Below are positions 48,026 to 59,200 of a stretch of 64,000 nucleotides of DNA, in pieces (position 1 is the first letter of the stretch; each line of letters opens with the position of its first letter). The notes beneath the pieces are model-generated. The model had not been told where the DNA came from. It saw only the letters and a program-made list of their open reading frames with translations, and did not search any database. This stretch comes from Anaeramoeba flamelloides (taxonomy: Eukaryota > Metamonada > Anaeramoebidae): contig JANTQA010000023.1 of NCBI GenBank assembly GCA_027625915.1, positions 18,972,001 to 19,036,000 on the forward strand, given 5' to 3'. Both the position numbers and the translations under genes were made by a program.

Positions 48026-51000
48026 TTAAAAATTAAAAAATGAAGTTACGTTTGTCATTTTCAATATAACAAGTAATAATAAAACAACAACAAGTAGTAT
48101 AAGAGCAATCAGACAAAGTAACCAACAAGATGTTTTTCTTGAAGATTTTTGATATTTGGAAGCTTTTCTTAATTGCTCATTCCCCTGTTTTGTTTTATGT
48201 AAAGTATCTTCAACGTTTTCATGAATCGTTTCAATTTTTTTTCCTTGACCATGTACCAAACTAAAAGAAAACAAATATTACAATTTGATTAAAAGAAATT
48301 TTTTGAATTTTAGAATTTGAAGAAATAAAAAATTAAAAAATTTTGTTATGAATGCCAGTTAAATGTAATAATAATAAAAAAAGCAGAAAATAAAAAAAAA
48401 AAAAAAAAAAAAAAAAAATAAAAAAAAGTAAAGCCAAGTTAATATATTTATATATCGAAAGTAAATAATTTTGAAACTTACAATGCCATATCTTTAAACA
48501 TTTGGTTTACCTCTAGAATTGATTGTTCAAGTTCTAAAATGCTATTTTCTCGTTCCTCAATTAAATCTGCATACCAATCAATTACATTTGATGAAATTTG
48601 AGATTGCTGTTTTTTTTGATTATTATCCATTAAAGGTGTATTTTCATCATTATCAGAACTAATTTTAAGGTAAAAAAAAATAAAATAAAAATAAATTTAA
48701 AAATTTTGTAAATTTATTTATTTATTTTTGAAGAGAGAAAATTACTTTTCTCCATGTGCTGTTTGTTTTTTCTATTTTTTTTTTTTTGAAATTTTGCTAA
48801 AAAATGAAAAATTTATTATCACTAAGTCATAATATAAATGACAAATTCTTTTTATTAATGTAATATCAGAGAAATTATTAATTGTTTTATTATTTTTATA
48901 AAATTCTGATTTTTCGATTTTTTTAATAGGAAAGATGTTGTTAGTTTTTTTTTTAAATTTAAGAAATAAAAAAAGAAAATTTATGAAATTTTCTGTTTAT
49001 TTCTTAAATAAAAAAAAAACCGCCGTTAGCTTTTCCAGAATTTAAAAGAATTGAGTAAAAGCATTGATTTTTCTCAATTCTTTTGAATTTTGGAAAAGCT
49101 AGGCACTCTAAGGCACTCTACGACACTATTCCACAGAAAATGATCGAAATTTTGTATGATATCAATATTTAACTTTACATAAATTACCATTTTTTTTTTT
49201 TTTTTTTTTTTTTACATTAAGGTAATCTATTTGTATAATTAGTAAAATTTTCGAAATATTAGAATTGATTTTGAAGTTTTCCAGTTTAAATATTTTTTGT
49301 CGTTAGGTTTTCCAAAATTCAAAAGAATGGAAAACTAGGATTTTTCACAATACTTTTGAATTCTGGAAAACTTCTGTTAGGTTTTCTTGATTTTTTTGTT
49401 TATTTGTAAAATCAATAGATTTTCGTTAGGTTTTTTTGAGTTTTCTCTTTATTTGTGAAGTTTTCTAGGTTTTTTTGAGGTTTTCTATTTTATTTGTAAA
49501 ATCTATCGATTTCCTTTAGCTTTTCTTGTGTTTTCTGTTTGATAAGAAAATCAATAGATTTTCGTTAGACTTTTTTTACTTTTTGAAATAAACCGAAATT
49601 TTATTAAAATTTTCAATTCTTTAGAAAACTTCAAAAAAACCTAGAACACTTCACAAATAAAACAGAAAACCTCAATAAAATCTGGCACTTGAATACACTC
49701 TACAACAATGTAGAACACTTCATGATAGGACTGTTTTAAATTCCAAATTGGTGTTGTTTTATAATTTTTAGATATTTTTGAACTCCCCCAACTAGTAGAA
49801 TTTTCCAATTTGATGAATCGAAAAACCTTTAATTTCAAATCTAATGATTTTAGTTCCTCAGTATAACAATTAATATTTTCATTTTCGAATGTTCAAAAAT
49901 TTAGTATCGTTTTTAATTTTTTTAAATTTAAGAAATCTAATTTTTCTATCAATTTATATTTTCTTCGGTATATTTTTAAATTTCTAGAGATCAATTTTTG
50001 TTTCATTTTTATGAATTAACTGTTGTGAATGAATATTAATTTGTAACTGATTTGTGACTGATTTATTGAAAAATATATCAATTCTTTCAAAATCACTTTG
50101 TGTCAAATCAAATATTTTTCGTCCATAATAAAGTTGACTTAAAATAAGTTTCTTGAAAAAAGTTATTTTTACAACTCAATTATTGAGTTTATTTTGTTGT
50201 AACACTTAACCGATTAAGTGTTTCCAAGTACTTTTCTACTTTTTTGAAATTATTTTCCAGATTTGGTTTTTTCGAACCAAATCCCAAGATAAAAAATATC
50301 TTTTACTTTTTTTTTATATGTAGTTTTTTTTATTATGTATAAGCTCATCCCAAATCTTTTTATTATTTCAAAGATCCTTTCTAAATTATTTTTTTAAAGG
50401 TCTCCTTCATAATAATAATATGATCATCGACATAGATTTGAACACTGACAGCTAAACGTTTTAATTTTTCTATAGAAAATGAGATATAAGCTATTTCCAA
50501 AAAATTGGGCAAATTTATTTTAAAATATATTTATTAAACTCATGTTTCAAAAAAGTATTTAAATACACAGAATCATTAAATACCATTTATAGATTACTGG
50601 AATAATTCAATTTGTTTCTTTGTATCGTATTACATAAAGAAAAAATATTAAATTTTTTGATCTCGATTTTATCTGATATTTTTTAGGGTTGAAAATTGGT
50701 GTTAATTATTTTATTTTTGATCGAAAAAATCGTTTTCATAACTTGTTTAATCTCAACAAATTTACAGATAGAATCGAAAACATATAACTGTGTTTGTTTG
50801 TTTAAAAAATCAATTGTACCCTTACCATATTTCCAATTTTTTTATTGAAATTGGTCGTACATTGTTTTCTCCAAAAAAAGTACTATTTTTTTTTTCATTT
50901 TTTAGGAATATTTCATCAAATATAATTTGAAATAAATGCCCAAGTCATTGATTCAATCGGTAGTCATATTTAACTTAATTTTTTATTGCCAATTAACGAA

Positions 51001-54000
51001 TACCTCCACTAACAAAGATGATTTTTTATGAAATCTAAAAAAAAATGCTCCACTTTTTTGGAAATACCTTTAATCAAAAAAGAATAATTGGTGATAAGGT
51101 ATCTCCTTGATAAATTCAAATTCCTTCTTTTTTGTAATATCTTAAGAGCCAATTTTTGATTGATTCATTTTTTCTATTTTTTTTAATATACTCCATTTCA
51201 AAAATTGTGACTCACCTGATTTAATAAAATTCAAATAGAAATATATTCTTTTATATTTTAGAACAACTAATTATTAAATATTAATAGTAATTCACTTTTA
51301 CAGTATTATAAGCCAATGAAAGCCATATTCCAAAAATTAAAAAGAATAAAACCAAAAGAAAGTGAGTCACCATTTTTGAAAGGAACATTACGGATTTTTT
51401 ATTACTAAAATTTTAATGAAAAAATGGTTAAAGAAATTTGAGACTCTGTAATGTCTTTTATAATACGGATAATTATTAGCAAAAAATCTTCTTTTTAAGT
51501 TTATTTGTATCTACGAAGATCTTTTTTTTTTTTTTTTATTGCAAGATCGATTGTCACTTGGTAAAAACGTGTTATTCGAATGATATTGATAAAGTAAAAA
51601 TGATTGTATAGAGAATTGATATCGATTTATATTGGAATTTTATTTGGATATTCAATTGAAGATCAAAATGAACATTGTTTTTTTTTTAAATGTAATACCT
51701 AAGAATTTGGTGTTTTTCAATTTTTTTTAAGAAAATATATTGATTTATTCGTTTTACTTAACAGAATATCAACTATCCTTTGATGTTTATTATTCTAATT
51801 ATTTCAACTTTGTTCTTTAAAGGTCAATTATAAATAATAATTGATATTTGAAAAAAATGTTTTTTTTTGGATACCCCTTTGACTGAAACAAAGTTTGTTT
51901 ACAAATTTCAAATAGGTATACATACAGGCATTCACAAATCATAAACAAGAACAGACACTACATCTACAGATGATTCTAAGAAAGAAAGCTAATTTCATCA
52001 AAAAACTATAAATACCTAGTCTTAAACGATCTAGTTAAAGATTTAAAAAATGGAAGAAATGGAAAACATTAACTGGGAAAGCAGGGGAAAAGAAGAGATC
52101 AAGGAAAAACTTCATGAGACTTATATAAAGTTCAATAAAAGACAAAGTGGAATCTTCACAAGGAGAAGAAAACTGGAAATTAAAAAGATATCTTAGTATT
52201 ATCCAAATTCCGTTTTACTTTAAGGAAAAACAGGAAATCATCAACAACTTTATTCAAACTAAAGCCATTCACAAAATGGTTTAAATAGATACACATACAA
52301 ATTGGGGAAAAGGGAGTAGATTCCAAAATGTGATCAGGTTGTAAAAAAAAAATTAAAGATTGAGAACTTTATATGGAACTGCAAAAGACATGAAAAAAAC
52401 AGAAAAAAATGATAGAAAAGAACACCTTAAAAAAATCAAATATTTCGATTTTAAGATTGTTGACAATAAAGATATAAATCGATTGATGAAAAAAATGAAC
52501 ATAAAACAAATTTATTACATTACTATAGAATATTTCTTGACAAATATGATCAAATGTGCTATAAGAATAAAAGGATCTCGAATCTAAATCATTTTTGATC
52601 AAAGGTTCACACAAATTTATCTCAATTCCAATAACTCTCAACTTTTTTCTTATCTTTTTCTTAAATCTCTTGTCTATTTTTAAATTTCTTAATTTTTTAT
52701 TTATTTTTCATTTTTTAATTAGGCTCTTCAAGGTTTACAATCCCTGAAATTTGAAAAAAGATTATCTTGCATTTGGTATGGGGGTAAATGTTAATTTGGT
52801 TCTGAGCTGATCGTTTTTCAACTTGGTATTAATTTTAATTGTGGTTAGAAATGGCAATTTTTGACAATTTATTTTTTTTTTCGAGAAATCCAAATTGAAG
52901 AGTCTAAGAATAAGAAGATTGGAAGACAAGAACCAAAATAGCATTGCCTTACACCTGACATAAGATAATCTTTTTTCCAGGATCGGGGATTGTAAACCTT
53001 GTTTCAACTTTATTTTTGGAAAATTAACTCAAGTTTAAAATGTTTCTAATGACTGTGTTAATTCTCTCTTTGAATTAAAAGTTGTGAATTTAGTCTCTTC
53101 AAAATTCCCACTTTAACAGATAAAGTGATTTTTAATGTTTAACTCTTAATCATAAACCATCAATCAAAAATTTAATCAATTGATGATCTAAAAAAATTCA
53201 TCATTTCTTTTATTTACAAAAATTTAATAAATTTCTTGAAATTTTTAGATTTTGTAAAATTTTTTTTTCAAATATTAAGAGTATAAAACAGTGAACTATC
53301 AGTATTTAAATAAGTTGTTTTTGATAATATTTATTATATTTTATTATTATAATTATTAATTTGAATTAATTTTTTTTATTTGAGAAAGCCCAAAAATTGA
53401 GAAATAATAGTAAAACCCTATTGATATGTAAACCCCAATTCAAAATTTTTAACACACCAAAATTTGATTTGTGAAAAAAAAACTTGCTTAATCAATTAAA
53501 GAAGAAATACCAGATTAGAACCATTTGTTAATTGAAATGTTAACATTTGTTTATAAATTACAATACTCACAAAACAAAAAATAAATAATTATCAATACAA
53601 ATAAATCAAGGGTGTGTTAAAAATTTTGGAGAAAGCAAAACAAAAAAATACATTGGTAAATTTGAAAAATTCTATTAGGATTATTCATCGATCAAAAGGT
53701 TAGATACTATCAACTAATTTTATTTGAGTTCTTCTATTTTGAACAACTTGACTTTACCATAATATAAATTGAAAAAAATTTTGATTGAACGAAACAAGTT
53801 AAGTATTTCAAAAAATGAAATGAAAACAAAAACTAAAAGATTTAAAAATGATTTTCATATTTTACAAAAATCAAATTTATTTCTAATTTGAATGAAATTG
53901 TATTATTGTGATTGTTTGGAACATTTTAGCTTTGTGGAAAATTTTGAATTTTGGTTTATAGTCTTTGTATTATTACTAATAAACTGGAATAATTAAGATT

Positions 54001-55231
54001 GGGTTGTTAATTATTTATTGAAAATAATCAAATTAAAAAGTATTTCTTTAGGTTATAAGTTGAATATTCCAGGTTTTAAAAAAGTATTTTGGAGAATTTT
54101 TAATGATATGGTTTGATAATTTTTCTCAGATTATTTTATGAAAAAAAAAGAAAAAAATTGATTGTAAATCTGTTCTTTTAGACAAAAAATTAGATTATTT
54201 TTCAAGTTTAAAATAATTATTGTAATTTTTTGAAATTAAGTAGATTTTTTGTACTGAGTTATTTCGAGACTTGGTGGTTTTATTTTGAAAGAATATTTTT
54301 GTCCACCTGCTATACAGACAATAAGATTTCAATCATCTTTAAAAAACAATAATTGAATAATTTCGAAATATATTGGATTTTGGACTTTTCATAAAAGAGA
54401 AAAATGGAATCAAGCTTTTAAAAACATTAACTCATTTCTGAAAATAGTTTTAAAGCAAGTTAGGTTTAATAGTTATCAGATTTTGTATTTCAATTTCAAG
54501 ATGCGGTAAAATTTTTTTGAATTTGCTTGTAAATTTACTTGAAAATTTTTGATGGTTATATTTACCTTAGGGATAAATGTTTGACATACAATGACAATTT
54601 GGAAATTTAAGATCACGCTTTCTTGAGTTAGGTCTAATTCAAAACATTCATTAATCTAGAAATAAAAAATCAAAAAATCACAACAAAATCAGCCAATTAG
54701 TTTTCTTTGGAAAAAAGAAAAAAAAAAAGAAATAATCTTACCCTGGTTGAGGAAGTTGTGAAATTTTTTCCTTCATGGTTTGGGTTAATTTTCTATATTC
54801 CTCATAAATCTTTGATGAGTCGTTTAATAATTTTTCATATCTCATTTTGTTCTGTTCAATCAAAAAAAAGAAAAAAAATTAAGTAAAAGTTTCTACGTGT
54901 TTTAAAAGTAAAGAGACATGTAGGTGAAAAAAAAAACTAAACAAAGGAAAAAACATACAGACTCTTCAACATATTCCCGAATAGACTCCAAGTCTTCTCT
55001 AGATTTAATAACGCCATCATCGCATTCATCGAGTATCAATTTAAGACTTTTTCTATGTTCTTGATCGTCTGCCTGGAGGCCGATTTCTAAAACCAAATTA
55101 CGAAGCCTTTGAACTTTACGGCCTAGTTTAGATAATTCAGATTTTGCTGTTTCAAAAATTTCTTCAAAAGGATCAGACAGATCTGAGTTATCGCTATCTA
55201 AAAGATCATTTGATAAATCGTTAAAACTCAT
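48026..55231 (-). CDS. Syntaxin (Qa-SNARE), endosomal/PEP12-like
   Basis: Exons are 55231-54959, 54851-54742, 48658-48482 and 48260-48026 (264 residues). Syntaxins are tail-anchored membrane-fusion proteins. Exon 1 holds helices Ha and Hb of the Habc domain (FEEIFETAKSELSKLGRKV, HRKSLKLILDECDDG); exon 2 gives Hc (KLLNDSSKIYEEYRKLTQ). Exons 3-4 give the SNARE helix IEERENSILELEQSILEVNQ then MFKDMAFLVHGQGKKIE, with the zero-layer Gln at 192, followed by YQKSSRKTSCWL and a transmembrane segment at about 232-253. Introns are 107 bp (phase 0, GTATGT), 6083 bp (phase 2, GTAAGA) and 221 bp (phase 2, GTAAGT); all joins agree in phase. The SNARE core fits the syntaxin 7/12 group best. The giant intron contains R7, R13, R4 and R5 repeats. 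Skipped small exons cannot be excluded. Confidence 0.88.
48930..49690. repeat. Hairpin-module cluster R7, site 4 (largest)
   Basis: At least seven modules in the syntaxin intron: AAGAAATAAAAAAAGAAAATT with inverse (48942-49018), CCAGAATTTAAAAGAATTGA with inverse (49024-49103), a related one at 49300-49385, several AATCAATAGATTTTCGTTAG / TTTTCTGTTTATTTGT units (49385-49565) and a last one at 49566-49640. CGTTAG or CTAAC marks most joins. A CGACACT/ACTCTA-type short direct repeat follows the second hairpin. Confidence 0.75.
50489..51072 (+). repeat. TIR repeat R13, copy 3
   Basis: Starts GCTATTTCCAAAAAATTGGG and ends CACTTTTTTGGAAATACC, an inverted pair. Matches 366-1045 and, reversed, 32456-33042. 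Lies in the syntaxin intron. Confidence 0.7.
51460..51900 (+). repeat. Dispersed TIR repeat R4, copy 2
   Basis: Matches 9490-10010: TTGCAAGATCGATTGTCACTT, CCTAAGAATTTGG, AAGGTCAATTATAAATAA, CCCCTTTGACTGAAACAAAG. It lacks the MITE-2 insertion of the other copy. The left end is unclear. Confidence 0.6.
52030..52590 (+). pseudogene. Degraded coding-like stretch, family unknown
   Basis: Base composition and codon-like texture differ from the intron around it, with peptide-like stretches in more than one frame (EEIKEKLHETYIKFNKRQSG near 52090; a 75-codon ORF at 52360-52587). I recognise no family. It lies in the syntaxin intron and is best read as an old, broken fragment of a gene or mobile element. 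Confidence 0.35.
52735..53005. repeat. Inverted-repeat element R5, copy 2
   Basis: Palindromic: TTTGAAAAAAGATTATCTTG at the left and CAAGATAATC-type sequence (TAAGATAATCTTTTTTCCAG) at the right. Matches the arms of 42640-43390 without the R6 insert. The ORF on the minus strand over it has no domain. Confidence 0.75.
53006..54741. other. Remaining syntaxin intron
   Basis: AT-rich; one block (53845-53935, ATTGTATTATTGTGATTG) resembles 3765-3860. No extra syntaxin exon is recognised here. Confidence 0.45.
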
Positions 55232-55364
55232 AAAATTATTTGTTAACAAAAATTTTGAAGAAATTGAAAAATGAAAAAATGATTGTTATGTTGTTTCGGA
55301 TCTTGACTTTTATGAATCAAAGATACCTACTTTATGTTCCATACCATATAATGAAGAAGATAAA

Positions 55365-55572
55365 CTGGTACTTGAATAGAAAAGTTGAAAAGTATTAAGA
55401 TTTGTTATATTGGCATTTGAATTTTAAACGGTAAACATTTTCATTTCATTTTCAAATTCCTTTTCCTAATATAACCACAAACTACAGCCTACTTCTTTGA
55501 GAATTGAATTTATATCAGAATAATATGTTAAAGGAAATAAAAAATTATTCCTATTAATAATTCACATACCAG
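55365..55572. repeat. MITE-2 copy upstream of syntaxin
   Basis: Starts CTGGTACTTGAATAG and ends ATAATTCACATACCAG, then TA. The inner block TTCATTTCATTTTCAAATTCC is family-typical. It lies about 135 bp upstream of the syntaxin ATG, so it may overlap the promoter. Confidence 0.65.
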
Positions 55573-56260
55573 TAGTGTTAGAAATTTCAATTGACTGATA
55601 ATTTGGGATAAGAACCTTTTTTCAATTCATAAATCAAACTTTTGTTCAGTATTCTTTTCTTATCGTAATATATATAAATATCTATTAAACCAATATATCC
55701 AAATTACCTTTCAAATAAAATGTTTAATTTGAATTTCGATAAAAGGATTATAAGATATAGAATTTATAAACAATTAAAGTGGGTGAAAATTTTATAATAA
55801 AAATTCCAAAAGTACCTACAGTAAAAAATAACTTTTAAAATAAGTTTCAGCATAAAATCATAACATTCAAAAATTTTTCTTGGTTATTGTTATTTTTTAT
55901 TTTTTGATGAAAATTAATCAAAAAAAAAAAATGTTGTATTTTTTTTCATAAACTGTTTAATTGTTCAAAAGTATATTTTTCTTGTGAAACTCTTCTCCAA
56001 ACAAACATAAAAAAGAAAGTTTGGTTGGAAACATTAGGAAGCTTCACAACATTGCCTAAAATGCTTTAATAAATAATTCATTCAGCACAGACATTAGATC
56101 AACATCTATCAGTGTACTGATTTGTTCAAAAATAAAATAAATAAAAAACCAGAAATGAGGAAATCAAAAATAAATATGCAGATTTTGATTTATTTACATA
56201 TGAAAACAATTTTATAAAATACAAATAATAATCACTATTATTAAAAAACATGATTAAAGA
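55573..56260. other. Intergenic, no gene seen
   Basis: Between the ABHD17-like 3' end and the syntaxin promoter, both on the minus strand. AT-rich with no supported ORF. Confidence 0.4.
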
Positions 56261-59200
56261 TTAAAAATCAAAATCAGAATATGATAAAGATGGAAAAAAA
56301 TTGTTCTTTTTATGAGATTTTTTTTTGTTGATTTGATGATTTTGATGATAAATATCCCTCTTTTTATCAATATTTTCATTTTTTTTTAGTTTTTTTGTTC
56401 TGGTGGTATTTATCTTTTTTCTTTTCTGATGATAATTTTTGTTTGAAGAGTTTTTAATCTTTGAATGAGAATATATAAACTGATTTGTACTGTAATTTCG
56501 ATATCTTTGGCGTTTTTGAAGTTTTTTATTATTTTTTTTGTTTTTCCTTGTTTTTTCTTTTTTCCTTGTTTTTTCTTTTTTACTTTGTCTTTGTCTCTTC
56601 CTTCCCCTTTCTATACCCATTTGTTTTTGGATTTGCTTTTTCTTTTGTTTTTGTATTTTATTTAATAGATTGAAATCAAAATCAAAATCTGATTCGTTAT
56701 TGGGATTAGAATTTAATTCAAAATTAAATCTGGTATTTAAGTTTATCGCCTTAGATTTTTTTTTTTTTTTTTGAGAAAAGGTTGAATATTTTTTTCTCTG
56801 ATCTTTTTTTCCTTTTAATTTTGATTTTGTTTTGTCTTTATTTTTGAATTTATTTTGAGCAGTTTTTCTATTTTTCAATATTTTTTGATTGTGTCTTTTT
56901 GGATTGTTTTTAATATATCTATTTTTTAATAATTTTTTTTCCTTGTTTTTTTTTTTTTTCTTCTTTAATTTTGATTTGGCAATTCTTTTTTGATATTTAT
57001 CTTTTTTATGTTCATGGTCTTTTTCATATTCTTGTTTCTTTTGTTGTGAAAACTTTTTCTGGGGTTTGAATTTTTTTTTAATATTTTTCTTTTTTCTATT
57101 ATTTTTCTTTTTTTTATTTTTTTTTGTTTTTTCTTCTTTTTTTTCATTTTTTGTAATTAGAAAATCTAAAAAACGATTTATTTCGCTATAAAATTTTATT
57201 CTAAATCTGGATTCAATATTATTATGGTCGGCGTTCTTTATCCAAACACAATCAAATTTGTTTGGTAATAATTCATATAATTTTTTCCCATGATATATTG
57301 GTACAATTGTATCTTGTGTCCCATGCATGACCATCACAGGGGCCTTCACTTTGGGTGCCTTTTTAACGTTTATAAACAGGTCGCAGGGTATATTGAATCC
57401 AAATTTCAAAACAACTCTGAAACAAGAAAGGATTGGGGACATTAATAATACACCAGCGCATGGATACTTTGATGCAATTTCCATCACAATAGCTGAACCA
57501 AGACTATATCCAAGCCATAAAATCTCTTCTGGGGAGACACCTTTTTCATTGACGAGCCATTGATAAACAGCTTCCGCACTTTGATAACAATTACTTTCTT
57601 TCCTTTTTCCCTTTGTATGTGGGTATCCTGGATATTCAAATAAATATACATTGCAGTTTGTTCGGCGTGCCGCCCTTATAGCAAATCGATCTAACTCATA
57701 AATGGATTCTCCATTCCCATGCGAGAATATTATATTTAATCTTTTTCTTGTGTGGAATGGTAATACCTCTTTTTCGTTTTTTGAACTCAATGATATATAT
57801 TCTTTTGTAATTATTTTTTGATCAATAGAATTTGTTTTTGATATATTTTTTTCTATTTAAAATAAGTAATTATTTTTTTTTCAATAAATTATTAAAGGAA
57901 TTAATTTTGGATTTTTTTTTTGAAAAAATAATAAAATAAAAAAAAGTAAACTTAATAATGTTGTTATAAAATAATCGATACAAACTGGTTAGAACTTAAA
58001 ATTACTTATTAAATAAATAATAACAATGTTAATTAATAAAAATTGGGTATTAAAAGGTCATTATATCAAAAATATTTTTGAAAAATCTAGAAAAAAAAAA
58101 GTAAAAATTAGGTTTTATTTTTTTTCTTTTTACTTTTTTTGACTTTCGTTTTTTTTTTTCTTCTTTTTGTCTAGGGGGGGCTACATTTTATGGTTTTTAA
58201 ATTTTTTAGTAGCCAGAACCTTATTGAAAAAAAAGATTGTTTGAGTAGTAGAGAATATCAAAATTATAACTAAAAAATACCGTTCTCTGTTCTATTTGTT
58301 AAAAGAAAACAAAGGAAATCAAAGTTGAATCTTGAACTTTTCAATTTTTGGGATATTTTTTTTATCATTAAATTTTTTTTTTTATTAAATTAAGTTTTGA
58401 ATCAAGAAATGTGTTTATCTCTATACTTGAAATTAAACAAAGAAAAAAATTAAAAATGGGATATGAGAATGTGTTGATTTTGAAACAAATCTTTTCTTTT
58501 TGAAGACTCGAAAAGAAAGATCTTCTTACTAAATAAACTAGCTGTAATAGTTGTGTTAAAAAAGAATAAAAAAACAAAGTATATTTTCGAAGGTTTTTTT
58601 TCTTTGTATTCTTAATTTGTATGAGAATAAACAATACATTACCTGGGATTTATTGTCCTATTACAATTTATTATTATTTTAAAAACTATTTTTTTACAAA
58701 TTTGCTTTCAAAATTCTTTTTTCAAATATTTTTATCAAACAAAGTCAAAAAAAAAATATTGTTTCATAGAGTTAAGGATAAAGGGTCTGGATAATTTAAA
58801 TTAAAAACAATTACAAATGGTTCAACCAAAGATAAAGAAAAACATGGTCAAAAATTTAATTCATGTTTCTAGTTCACATTTTGATGGAAAATAAATAATT
58901 ATAAAATCAAACTAATTTGCCCAATAAATATTTATTAGTGAAGAGGAATTTAATAAATATCCTTATTTTTTGAACTCAATCAAGAATTATATAAATTAAA
59001 TGAAAATGGGAAATTAATTCATTCTGAAAATTCTCAGAAACAAAAAGTAATATGTTAATCAAAAATTTTTTAAATCAAAAGTTTTTTCAATTCAGAATAA
59101 AAAATAAAATATAAGTAAAGAAAAAGTAATTGTTTCAAATTTTTACAGATAAGATCAAGAAATAAAGGATTTTTATTTTATTTATTTGTGATCAATTTTT

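Noticed and set aside
56465-56774. Phe-rich plus-strand ORFs
   Set aside because: Shadows of the lysine-rich tail of the ABHD17-like gene.
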